From positions 9,056 through 30,656 of the forward strand of contig DBTW01000001.1 of the NCBI GenBank assembly GCA_002307245.1: DNA of 21,601 nucleotides. The letters are read 5' to 3'. The first letter of the stretch is position 1, and every line of letters starts with the position of its first letter. Shown one piece after another: positions 1 to 6,385 of the stretch. The notes below the pieces were generated by a model, which searched no databases, had not been told where the DNA came from, and worked only from the letters and a program-made list of their open reading frames with translations. Source of the DNA: Spirochaetaceae bacterium UBA1306. Lineage in GTDB: Bacteria; Spirochaetota; Spirochaetia; Treponematales; Rectinemataceae. A program made the translations under genes and the position numbers.

Positions 1-403
1 CGCCGCAGACGACGTCGCCGAGGACGTCGTAGATCACGTAGTCGAGGTCCAGCTCGTCGAAGACCCTCTGCTGCTTCAGCAGCTGGACGGCCGTCGTGAT
101 GCCGCGCCCCGCGCAGCCGACCCCCGGCGCCGGGCCGCCGGCCTCGACGCAGTAGATGCCGTTGTAGCCCCTGAAGATCGCCTCATGGGCGTCGACGCTC
201 GGCCGGTCCCTGAGGAGCTCTAGGACCGAGGGGATGTAGCTGCCGTCGCGGAGCGTGTTGGTCGAGTCCGCCTTGGGATCGCAGCCGAACTGCATCACCT
301 TGTAGCCCATGTCCGCCAAGGCTGCGCTCAAGTTCGATGTGGTCGTCGACTTGCCGATGCCCCCCTTCCCGTAGATCGCGAGCTGCTTTGTCTTTTTTCC
401 CAT
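1..403 (-). CDS. NifH-superfamily iron protein, group IV (MarH/NflH-like candidate), N-terminal 134 residues
   Basis: The reading frame starts with ATG at 403-401, behind a strong GGAGGA ribosome site at 416-411, and runs off the left edge. The visible 134 residues contain the nucleotide-binding P-loop GKGGIGKSTTT (12-22), the switch segment GCDPKADST (40-48), and two likely [4Fe-4S] ligands, Cys97 in GVGCAGRG and Cys133 in DVVCG. Arg100, the ADP-ribosylation site of NifH, is present. The family is an ATP-driven reductase that passes electrons to a nitrogenase-like partner. The stretch MQFGCDPKADSTNTLRDG followed by YIPSVLELL differs from canonical NifH (VGCDPKADSTRLIL) and from BchL (GCDPKHDSTFTL). 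It fits my recollection of group IV proteins, which include methylthio-alkane reductase MarH. Neighbouring methionine-synthesis genes support a sulfur role, but the partner subunits lie outside the window. The superfamily is certain; the MarH-type assignment is moderate. Confidence 0.85.
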   Translation of the reverse strand, partial: MGKKTKQLAIYGKGGIGKSTTTSNLSAALADMGYKVMQFGCDPKADSTNTLRDGSYIPSVLELLRDRPSVDAHEAIFRGYNGIYCVEAGGPAPGVGCAGRGITTAVQLLKQQRVFDELDLDYVIYDVLGDVVCG

Positions 404-435
404 CTCGATGTCCTCCGGATGCACTATGGGTATTC

Positions 436-453
436 CCGCGCTTTCATGCGCGG
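436..453 (-). promoter_or_regulatory. GC hairpin just upstream of the iron-protein RBS
   Basis: On the minus strand CCGCGC and GCGCGG can pair (6 bp) around the loop ATGAAA. The helix ends about 20 nt before the GGAGGA ribosome site of the iron-protein gene. A second GC hairpin, GCCCC/GGGGC with a six-base loop, lies at 471-486. No U-run follows either, so they are not intrinsic terminators. They may shape the leader mRNA. The function is not known. Confidence 0.3.
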
Positions 454-540
454 CCGCGAAAATCGGAATTGCCCCTATCGAGGGGCGAGAGGGCGCCTCG
501 GACATGAGGAATGGAACTGTCGGGGGCTTTTGCAGGCTGT

Positions 541-567
541 TAAAAAGGCTCGGTTGGCCTTTCCAAC
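541..567 (-). terminator. Weak terminator/antiterminator-like element in the iron-protein leader
   Basis: On the minus strand AAAGGC (562-557) can pair with GCCTTT (549-544) across a seven-base loop, and the 3' arm lies in a run of five Ts, as in a small intrinsic terminator. An alternative hairpin, GTTGG/CCAAC (567-563 with 557-553), uses some of the same bases, so the two structures exclude each other. The element lies between the stop of the leader ORF (589) and the iron-protein start (403), the usual place for an attenuator. The stem has only three GC pairs, so this is a hypothesis. Confidence 0.3.
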
Positions 568-588
568 ATTCCGTTAGGGGGGGGGCTC

Positions 589-723
589 TTACGCGAAGGG
601 CGTATCGGGCCCGCGCTTCGAGCTCGACCCCTGGCTACAACAAAAGAAAGTTGGGGAGAGGCAAGCGGAGGCATCGACCCAAGTTATTTCCTTTCCGGGT
701 AAGCTGCGTCTGCTCTGAGCCAT
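589..723 (-). CDS. 44-codon leader ORF upstream of the iron-protein gene
   Basis: This small ORF begins with ATG at 723-721. It lies 5 nt behind the ribosome site GGGAGGA and starts about 15 nt downstream of the predicted transcription start, and it ends with TAA at 591-589. It encodes a 44-residue peptide with three Cys codons among codons 21-29 (one at 21 and the pair TGT TGT at 28-29), several Ser residues, and no resemblance to a family I know. The RBS/start string GGGAGGACGNCATG is repeated exactly in front of the other leader ORF (20185-20259). The clustered Cys codons and the downstream terminator-like hairpin suggest a cysteine-sensing attenuator peptide, but that is inference. It could also be a real small protein. 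Confidence 0.45.
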   Translation of the reverse strand: MAQSRRSLPGKEITWVDASACLSPTFFCCSQGSSSKRGPDTPFA

Positions 724-744
724 GTCGTCCTCCCAAATGAAATC

Positions 745-773
745 ATTATAACAGACTAATTAGGTCTTATAAG
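745..773 (-). promoter_or_regulatory. Promoter of the iron-protein leader transcript
   Basis: On the minus strand a perfect TATAAT (750-745) is separated by 17 bp from a weak -35, CTTATA (773-768). The spacer is almost filled by the palindrome at 753-767. Transcription would begin near 738, giving a short 5' end that starts with the leader ribosome site GGGAGGA. A weak -35 with an operator in the spacer is a typical regulated layout. Confidence 0.6.
753..767. promoter_or_regulatory. Operator copy 1 (AGACTAATTAGGTCT)
   Basis: This 15-bp imperfect palindrome sits between the -35 and -10 boxes. It matches 12 of 15 positions with the site at 20313-20327 when compared as AGACTAATTAGGTCT against AGACTATTAAGGTCC. 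Measured from their -10 boxes, both sites end exactly 2 bp away. The position in the spacer suggests a repressor-binding site. The regulator is not in the window. Confidence 0.55.
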
Positions 774-928
774 TACATTAAACTCAATATACATGTCAAT
801 AGGGCTATAACCCGTTTCGCCCTTGGGGTGGAATCCGTTCCAGGTCGATGGGGGATGAGCGTCTCGAGCTACGATTAAAAACCTATAACTGGTTTATTTG
901 ACTACCTTGATAATAGGGAGAAACAAGC

Positions 929-1264
929 ATGAAGACAGATCTAGATTTGCAGCGCGACGTTCAGGACGAGCTCGCGTGGGAGCCTAGTGTTCAGGCGCAG
1001 CATATCGGCGTATCCGTCAAGGACGGGGTAGTCACCCTGGACGGGAATGTGCCGACCTATGCCGAGAAGTTCGCGGCCGAGAACGCCGTAAAGCGCGTCG
1101 GCGGCTGGATCGCCTTGAGTGGCGAGGTTGACTGGAATTATCAGCGCGTGGCAGCCCATGAAGCCGTGCGCCACCTCATGGGCGTGAAGAACGTGACCAA
1201 CCTCATCAAAGTCAAGGCTCCGGCCGCTTCCACCGTCGAGAACGATCTCCAGGTCACCTACTGA
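929..1264 (+). CDS. Short BON-domain protein, apparently an internally collapsed multi-BON protein
   Basis: The start at 929 has a GGGAG ribosome site. The 111-residue product has no signal peptide or membrane segment. BON domains are small modules thought to bind phospholipid or membrane surfaces, often in stress or envelope proteins. Residues 1-57 match the first half of the first BON domain of the common three-BON family (EPSVxAxHIGVSVKDGVVTL, then YAEKxAAExAVKRV). Residues 58-100 then jump to the end of the second domain (GEVDWNYQR, AVRHL, GVKNVTNLI). The last ten residues look like the very end of the third (VENDLQVTY). The usual family length is about 215 residues, so two in-frame internal deletions are likely. 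It is 25 bp upstream of the lipoprotein gene and probably co-transcribed with it. Confidence 0.8.
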   Translation: MKTDLDLQRDVQDELAWEPSVQAQHIGVSVKDGVVTLDGNVPTYAEKFAAENAVKRVGGWIALSGEVDWNYQRVAAHEAVRHLMGVKNVTNLIKVKAPAASTVENDLQVTY

Positions 1265-1289
1265 TGCTCTCGCTTCGCCGGAGGTACCG

Positions 1290-2495
1290 ATGAAAAAGTC
1301 CGCGCTACTATTGACCTCGATCCTTTCCGCCTTCGCGCTCATGTCCTGCCAAACGACGAAACCGACGCCTCCGCCTGCGGCGGCTACTGTGCCTGCACCG
1401 GCGCCAGCGCCAGCACAGCCGGCCGCGGGTCCCGTGATCATCGATCCGGGGCAGAGCCTCATCCAAACCGAGTCCTTGGGCTTCTCGCCTTCCGCCGCGA
1501 ACGGAGCGAGGAACATTTCCTTCGCCCTTCTCTTCGCGAAGGCCGAGGCGGTCAAATCCTGGAAGGTCGTCCTCTCAAGCGCGAAGGGCAACGCGAGGAG
1601 CTACTCGGGTTCGGGCGCCAAGCTGCCTTCCCTGATCGCTTGGGACGGCCGGACCGCATCGGGCTCCCTCGCCCCCGAAGGCGCCTATACCGCTTCGCTG
1701 TCGGTGGATTACGGCAAGGCCTACACTCCTGGCCTCGCGAAAAGCACTTCGTTCATCCTCGACATAACGAAGCCGACGGGGAAGATCGTCCTGTCCCCCG
1801 AGCTCTTCTCGCCCCTCGAGGCGGCCGATACTCTGACTATCTCGATAGAGGGCGCTCCCGCCCTCGCTCGGATCGCCAGTTGGTCCATGGATATCTTCGA
1901 TCCCGAATGGGGTCTCTTCAGGAGCTTCAGCGGCAAGTGGCCGAGTGGTGGCGTCGTTTGGGACGGCAAAGGCATCGGCGGTGACCTCGTGGTATCGGCC
2001 GAGGATTATCCGATCATCGTCAAGCTTCGCGACGAGTTCGGGAACGAAGGCTCGATCCAGTCGGGCATCCCCATCGACATCCTCGTCATAAAACAGGGCA
2101 ACGGCTATCGAATCGAGAATTCGCGCGTCTACTTCAAGGACTTCACCGCGGACTATCGCGATCTCGCTCCCGATCTGGCCAGGCAGAACGTCTCGCGCCT
2201 CGATCAATTGGCCGCGAAGCTCAAGAAATTCCCGGGCTACAAGATCAAGATCGTCGGTCATGCGGTGATGATCCATTGGGACGATCCGGCCCAAGGCAAG
2301 ATCGAGCAGGAGAGCGTGCTCCTGCCACTTTCCAAGGCTCGCGCCGAAGCCATCAGGCAGGCGATGATAGATCGCGGCGTCGATCCCGCGACGATCGAGA
2401 CCGAAGGCGCCGGAGCCGGCGATCCCCTCGTGCCGGACAGCGATTACGCCAATCGCTGGCGGAATCGGAGAACGGCGATCTTCCTCGTCAATTGA
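1290..2495 (+). CDS. OmpA-family lipoprotein with FlgD-like repeats (spirochaete type)
   Basis: The start at 1290 lies behind a GGAGG ribosome site. A lipoprotein signal peptide ends in the lipobox LMSC with Cys20, followed by a Pro/Ala-rich linker (about 25-48). Two FlgD/Ig-like beta repeats follow (about 60-160 and 165-265); each carries a WDG motif (LIAWDGRTASG, VVWDGKGIGGD). Residues about 275-401 form an OmpA C-terminal peptidoglycan-binding domain, ending in LSKARAEAI and the conserved NRWRNRRTAIFLV. The protein is probably anchored to a membrane by lipid and bound to the cell wall, linking envelope layers. This architecture is familiar from Treponema-like bacteria. It follows the BON gene by 25 bp. 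Its last 8 bases overlap the 3' end of the convergent permease gene, leaving no room for a separate terminator. Confidence 0.88.
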   Translation: MKKSALLLTSILSAFALMSCQTTKPTPPPAAATVPAPAPAPAQPAAGPVIIDPGQSLIQTESLGFSPSAANGARNISFALLFAKAEAVKSWKVVLSSAKGNARSYSGSGAKLPSLIAWDGRTASGSLAPEGAYTASLSVDYGKAYTPGLAKSTSFILDITKPTGKIVLSPELFSPLEAADTLTISIEGAPALARIASWSMDIFDPEWGLFRSFSGKWPSGGVVWDGKGIGGDLVVSAEDYPIIVKLRDEFGNEGSIQSGIPIDILVIKQGNGYRIENSRVYFKDFTADYRDLAPDLARQNVSRLDQLAAKLKKFPGYKIKIVGHAVMIHWDDPAQGKIEQESVLLPLSKARAEAIRQAMIDRGVDPATIETEGAGAGDPLVPDSDYANRWRNRRTAIFLVN

Positions 2496-3363
2496 GGGCT
2501 CCGCGGCTCCGGGGATCCAGGCGGTCCGCGAGGGCGTCGCCCAGGGCGTTGAAGGCCAGGACGGTGAGCGCGATCGCGAGGCCCGGGAAGACCGAGGCCC
2601 AGGGGGCCTGGATGAGGTAGTCGCGCCCGTCCTTGAGCATGAGCCCCCAGCTCGCCTCCGGGGGCTGGGTTCCCAGGCCGAGGTAGGAGAGCGAGGACTC
2701 GACGACCACCGCCATCGAGAAGGTGAGGGCGCACTGGACGATCACGCTGCCCGCGATGTTGGGCAGCACGTGCCGCGCGACGATCTTCAGAGGACTCGTG
2801 CCCAAGGCCCGGGCGGACAGGACGTAGCCTTCCCCCAGGACCGCTAGAGCCCGAGCTCGCGTTATGCGAGCGAATACCGGGCAGTACACGATCCCGAGGG
2901 CGATCGTGGCCTGTGGCAGCCCCGGGCCCAGGGCCGCGACGACCGCGAGCGCGAGGAGCACGGTCGGTATCGCGAGGAGCCCGTCCATCGCGAGCATGAT
3001 GCCCTCGTCGGCCAGGCGCCTCGCCGCGGTGCGCCAGCCTAAGCCGCCGAGGCCGCGAAGGCAGGCGGCCGCGAGGCCGATCGCCGTGCCGGCCAGGGCC
3101 GAGGCGAGCGTCGTGAGCGCGCCGACGATCAGGGCGGGCCGCGTCCCGTAGATGATCCTCGAGAGGATGTCGCGGCCGAGCTCGTCGCTGCCCAGGGCGT
3201 GGCCGCTCGAGAGCGGCCGAGCCAAGGCCCGCCCGAGGTCCTGCCGCGCCGGAGGATAGGGCGCGGCGAGGGGCGCGATCAGGGCGAAGGCGAGGGTCGC
3301 CGCGAGCCAGGCGGCCGCCAGGGCCGTCCCTAACCCGCGTCGCGCGCCTTCGCCTTCGGCCAT
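2488..3363 (-). CDS. Peptide/nickel-type ABC importer permease (DppC/OppC family)
   Basis: The 291-residue inner-membrane protein belongs to the second permease family of Opp/Dpp/Nik importers. An N-terminal membrane segment (about 10-35) is followed by the family signature HALGSDELGRDILSRIIYG, several hydrophobic helices, and the EAA-type cytoplasmic loop around YVLSARALGTSPLKIVARHVLPN that contacts the ATPases. The C-terminal LGLGTQPPEASWG is typical of the C subunit. ATG follows the TAG stop of the binding-protein gene with no gap, so the two are translationally linked. It is the last gene of the large minus-strand operon and overlaps the convergent lipoprotein gene by 8 bp. Substrate cannot be read from the sequence. 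Confidence 0.92.
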   Translation of the reverse strand: MAEGEGARRGLGTALAAAWLAATLAFALIAPLAAPYPPARQDLGRALARPLSSGHALGSDELGRDILSRIIYGTRPALIVGALTTLASALAGTAIGLAAACLRGLGGLGWRTAARRLADEGIMLAMDGLLAIPTVLLALAVVAALGPGLPQATIALGIVYCPVFARITRARALAVLGEGYVLSARALGTSPLKIVARHVLPNIAGSVIVQCALTFSMAVVVESSLSYLGLGTQPPEASWGLMLKDGRDYLIQAPWASVFPGLAIALTVLAFNALGDALADRLDPRSRGALN

Positions 3364-4866
3364 CTACTTCTTCTCGGTATAGCGGAAGTCGTAGGTGTCG
3401 AGCTTCGGGGTCTTGATGAAGCCGGTGACGTCCTTCCGGGTCACGTAAGCCACGGTCGGCGCGCCGAGGAACACGAAGGGTGCCTCCCTCGCGAAGGCCT
3501 CCTCGACCTGGTCGTAGAGTTTCTTGCGCGCCGAGAAGTCGAGGACTCCACGGGCCTGTTCGATCAGCGCGGCGACCTTGGGATTCTCCCAGCGGACGTA
3601 GCGCGCCTGGGTCCCGTAGCCGTCCAGGCGCCCGTCGGGATCGAGCTTGCCGGTGTGCCCGATGACCGTGAGGTCGAAGTTCGCGTTCGTGTAGACATCG
3701 GAGATCCAGGTGGACCAATCGACCAGGCGGATCTTTGTCTTGATCCCCACGGCCTCGAGGTAGGACTGGTAGACCTGCCCCGCCTTCACGTGAGGCGGGT
3801 AGTTCTGCGGCAGGGCCAGGTCGAGGACGGTGTCGAAGTCGTAGCCGGCCACCTCGAGCTCCTTCCGTGCCCTCGCGGGGTCGTAGGGGTAGAGGCCGGT
3901 GAAGTCCTTGTAGTAGGGGTCCTGGGGATCGTCGAAGGTGCCGATCGGCGTGCCTCCCGCGTAGCCCGAGTCGAGGATCTTCTGCTTGTCGATGGCCCTC
4001 GTGAGGGCCTGTCGCACGCGCAGGTCCTTGAGCGCCGGCCTGGAGGTGTTGATCGAGAGGACGAGGACGAGGGAGCTGGCGTACTTGGCGACCTTGATGT
4101 CTGGGCTCTTCGCCAGGAGCGCGAGGTCGGCGGACTCCACCTCGTCGCCGAAGTCGAAGGTCCCCGCGAGGAGCCCCTGCACTAGCACGGCGCGCTCGGT
4201 GACGATGTCGAAGCTCAAGCCCGGGACCTTGGGGCTTCCTTTGATCCAGTACTTGGGGTTGCGCGCGAGGTCGATGCTATGGTCGCGTGTCCAGGCTTTG
4301 AACGCGAAGGGGCCGGTGCCCACGGGCTTGGACGCGAAGTCCCAGCCCGAGTCGATGAGCGACTTCGGCAGGATCGCGCTCCAGCCCGAGGCGAGGGTGG
4401 AGAGCAGGGGCGCGCTCGGTTTCGTGAGCCTGAGCACGACCGTGTAGTCGTCGGGTGTCTCGATGCCGGCGATCGCGGCGTACTCCGAGGTGGAGGGCGA
4501 GGCCGTGGCGGGATCCCTGATCCGGTCGAGGGTCGCCTTCACGTCCTTCGAGCTGAAGGCGTCGCCATTGTGGAAGCTCACTCCCTTGCGCAGCTTGAAG
4601 GTCCAGCTAAGGCCGTCGGCCGAGGCCTTCCAGCTCTCGGCCAGGGCGGGGACGAGTTTGGCCTGCTTGTCGGGTTCGACCAAGGTGTCATAGACGCTCT
4701 TCAGCACCTGGAAGGTCAGGGTCCCCGTCGTCTTCTGCGGGTCAAGGGTGTCGGGATTCCCCGACAGGGCTATCGCCAGGGCCTTGCCCTCGGCCGAGGC
4801 GGCGACGCCCGCCAGGGCCAACGCAGCCGCCATCGCCAGAGCCCATCTTCCGTTCCTGTTCCTCAT
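3364..4866 (-). CDS. Extracytoplasmic solute-binding protein, family 5 (peptide/opine/nickel type)
   Basis: The 500-residue protein has a signal peptide with likely cleavage after about residue 25 and no lipobox. The family-5 pattern is clear: NPDTLDPQKTTG near the mature N terminus, LVPALAESWKASADGLSWTFKLR, VSFHNGDAFSSKDV, VGTGPFAF, and LKDLRVRQALTRAIDK. The family captures peptides, glutathione, opines, nickel complexes or similar compounds for a DppBC-DF importer. A strong AGGAGGA ribosome site precedes the ATG, 20 bp after the OppF-like stop. Its position between the ATPase F and permease C genes is unusual, since the binding protein is normally first. The surrounding sulfur genes suggest a sulfur-containing ligand, which is inference. 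Confidence 0.9.
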   Translation of the reverse strand: MRNRNGRWALAMAAALALAGVAASAEGKALAIALSGNPDTLDPQKTTGTLTFQVLKSVYDTLVEPDKQAKLVPALAESWKASADGLSWTFKLRKGVSFHNGDAFSSKDVKATLDRIRDPATASPSTSEYAAIAGIETPDDYTVVLRLTKPSAPLLSTLASGWSAILPKSLIDSGWDFASKPVGTGPFAFKAWTRDHSIDLARNPKYWIKGSPKVPGLSFDIVTERAVLVQGLLAGTFDFGDEVESADLALLAKSPDIKVAKYASSLVLVLSINTSRPALKDLRVRQALTRAIDKQKILDSGYAGGTPIGTFDDPQDPYYKDFTGLYPYDPARARKELEVAGYDFDTVLDLALPQNYPPHVKAGQVYQSYLEAVGIKTKIRLVDWSTWISDVYTNANFDLTVIGHTGKLDPDGRLDGYGTQARYVRWENPKVAALIEQARGVLDFSARKKLYDQVEEAFAREAPFVFLGAPTVAYVTRKDVTGFIKTPKLDTYDFRYTEKK

Positions 4867-4886
4867 GTGATCCTCCTGATTCGTGA

Positions 4887-5639
4887 TTAAGGCCTACAGT
4901 CCATGGAATCGAAGAGCTCCATCGCGTAGTTCGACCGAGGCGAGCGGATGACCCGCTCCGCCTCGTCCTCCTCGACTATCCGGCCCGAGCGCATCACCGC
5001 GATGCGCCGGCTGACCTGCGCGATCAGGTTCAGGTCGTGGCTCACGAAGAGGTAGCCGAGGCCCAGCCTCTCCCCGAGGTTCGTCAAGAGCCCGACGATC
5101 TGCGATTGGACCAGGGCGTCGAGGCTGGCCGTGCACTCGTCGAGGACCAGGTAGTCCGGCCTCATGACGATGGCCCGGGCTATGGCTATCCTATGGCGCT
5201 GCCCGCCCGAGAACTGGTGCGGGTAGTCGTCCCGGCGCGAGGCCGGCAGGCCTACCTCGTCGAAGGCCTCTCGCGATCGCCTCTCGCGCTCGGCTCTGGG
5301 GAGGCCCAGGTTGGCGAGGCCCTCCTCGACGGAAAGGCCGACGCTCATCCGGGGATCGAGGGCCCCGGCCGAGTCCTGGAATACGATCTGGACCCGCCTG
5401 CGGAATTCCGCGCGGCCCTTGGCGCCCAAGCCGTCGTAGGGCCGCCCATCGAAGCTGAGGCTGCCGGAGTCGGGGCCCTCGAGGCCGAGGAGGACGCGGG
5501 CCAAGGTCGACTTCCCCGAGCCGGACTCGCCCACGAGGCCCGTCGTCTCGCCGGCGCGGAGGCTGATGTCCACGCCGGCCAAGGCCTGGACCCCGCCGTA
5601 GCGTTTGACGAGGCCTCTGCCCTCGATTAGCGCCGCCAT
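4887..5639 (-). CDS. Peptide/nickel-type ABC importer ATPase (DppF/OppF family)
   Basis: I place the start at 5639, where MAALIEGRGLVKRYG begins the ABC domain behind a GGAGGG site. The open frame upstream only shadows the OppD-like gene. The 250-residue product has Walker A GESGSGKST (37-45), Q-loop FQD (87-89), signature FSGGQ (143-147), Walker B YLVLDE (163-168) and the H-loop His201. The D-loop region reads DECTASLD where DEPTSALD is usual. It lacks most of the C-terminal extension seen in many OppF proteins (usually about 320 residues). It overlaps the OppD-like gene by 13 bp. Its role is to hydrolyse ATP with the D partner at the cytoplasmic face of the importer. Confidence 0.9.
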   Translation of the reverse strand: MAALIEGRGLVKRYGGVQALAGVDISLRAGETTGLVGESGSGKSTLARVLLGLEGPDSGSLSFDGRPYDGLGAKGRAEFRRRVQIVFQDSAGALDPRMSVGLSVEEGLANLGLPRAERERRSREAFDEVGLPASRRDDYPHQFSGGQRHRIAIARAIVMRPDYLVLDECTASLDALVQSQIVGLLTNLGERLGLGYLFVSHDLNLIAQVSRRIAVMRSGRIVEEDEAERVIRSPRSNYAMELFDSMDCRP

Positions 5640-6385
5640 GGGCCCTCCGCCATCCTGCCCCCGCTCATGGTCGAGACCCTGTCCGCGACCCGCCGCACGG
5701 AAGCCGGGTCGTGGCTGATGTAGACCACCGCGAGGCCGCGCTCGTCGGCCAGGGACCTGAGGAGCCGTTCTATGCCGCGCTTGAGGCCCGCGTCCACCGC
5801 CGAGGTCGCCTCGTCCGCGATGAGGAGTCGCGGGTTTCCCGCCAGGGCCTGGGCTATCATCGCGCGCTGGCACATGCCGCCGGAGAGCTCGCGAGGATAG
5901 GCGGCGAGGACGCGGTCGGGCTCGCCGAGCCCGACGGAGCGGATCAGCTCCCGCGCCCGGAGCCTCCTCGCTCGTCGCCCTCGCCCTTCCGCGGGAAGCC
6001 CCATGGGGCTCCGGCCCTCGGCTATGGCGATCGTTTCCGCGATCTGCCTACCGACGCGCATAGAGGGATCGAAATAGCGAAGCGGGTCCTGGAAGACCAT
6101 GGCAATGCCCGTGCCCCTAATCCGGCAAAGCTCGCGCTCGCCCAGGCCGACGAGCTCGCGGCCCTCGAAGCGGAAGGAGCCGCGGATCGAGGGCCGCGCC
6201 GCGTAGAGGCCGAGGGGCGCGAGGAAGCAGGAGCTCTTGCCCGATCCCGACTCGCCGACGATCGCGTGGACTTCGCCGGCCCTCGCGTCGAAATCGACCC
6301 CCCGCAGGGCCGGGACGACGATGCCTACCCTCGAGGGGAAGTCCAGCTCGAGGCCGCGTATCGAGAGTATGGCGCCATCGGTCAT
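5627..6385 (-). CDS. Peptide/nickel-type ABC importer ATPase (DppD/OppD family), short form
   Basis: The start codon overlaps the permease B stop in an ATGA junction. The 252-residue product has Walker A GESGSGKSS (44-52), Q-loop VFQDPLRYFDP, signature LSGGM (167-171), Walker B RLLIADE (186-192) and H-loop His225. The motif DEATSAVD replaces the common DEPTTALD. OppD/DppD proteins usually run to about 320 residues, with a Cys-containing C-terminal domain that contacts the permease; this one stops soon after the ABC core. It pairs with the OppF-like ATPase to energise the importer. All catalytic residues are present, so it should be active. Confidence 0.9.
   Translation of the reverse strand: MTDGAILSIRGLELDFPSRVGIVVPALRGVDFDARAGEVHAIVGESGSGKSSCFLAPLGLYAARPSIRGSFRFEGRELVGLGERELCRIRGTGIAMVFQDPLRYFDPSMRVGRQIAETIAIAEGRSPMGLPAEGRGRRARRLRARELIRSVGLGEPDRVLAAYPRELSGGMCQRAMIAQALAGNPRLLIADEATSAVDAGLKRGIERLLRSLADERGLAVVYISHDPASVRRVADRVSTMSGGRMAEGPWRR

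Larger units (their letters stand above)
404..928. other. Intergenic control region between the iron-protein gene and the BON gene
   Basis: This 525-bp stretch holds no full-size gene. On the minus strand, towards the iron-protein gene, it contains a promoter (745-773) with an embedded palindrome (753-767), a 44-codon leader ORF (589-723), a weak terminator-like hairpin (541-562) and two GC hairpins (471-486 and 436-453). The plus-strand half (770-928) is AT-rich and leads to the BON gene. There, TATAAC at 884-889 and TGATAAT at 908-914 are possible -10 boxes, but neither has a convincing -35, so no plus-strand promoter is called. I saw no tRNA, repeat array or known riboswitch consensus. Confidence 0.6.

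Noticed and set aside
1..403. Canonical nitrogenase reductase NifH
   Set aside because: The residues after GCDPKADST and the following loop do not match canonical NifH, and no other nif gene is visible. The name nifH would imply nitrogen fixation that the window does not support.
404..720. SAM, SAH or cobalamin riboswitch in the iron-protein leader
   Set aside because: The bases CCGAGGCGC near 500-492 recall the start of the SAH riboswitch, but the rest of that consensus is absent. No SAM-I or cobalamin core was found.
408..740. Plus-strand open frame of 110 codons in the left control region
   Set aside because: It runs opposite the leader ORF, has no ribosome site or family resemblance, and covers promoter elements. 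It is not supported as a gene.
908..914. TGATAAT as -10 box of the BON gene
   Set aside because: The transcription start would fall within the ribosome-binding region, and the nearby TTGACT is only 4 bp upstream, far too close to be its -35.
2444..3718. Minus-strand open frame of 424 codons across the permease C gene
   Set aside because: It is out of frame with both clear genes (permease C and the binding protein) and has an Arg/Gly/Pro-rich composition typical of a shadow frame.
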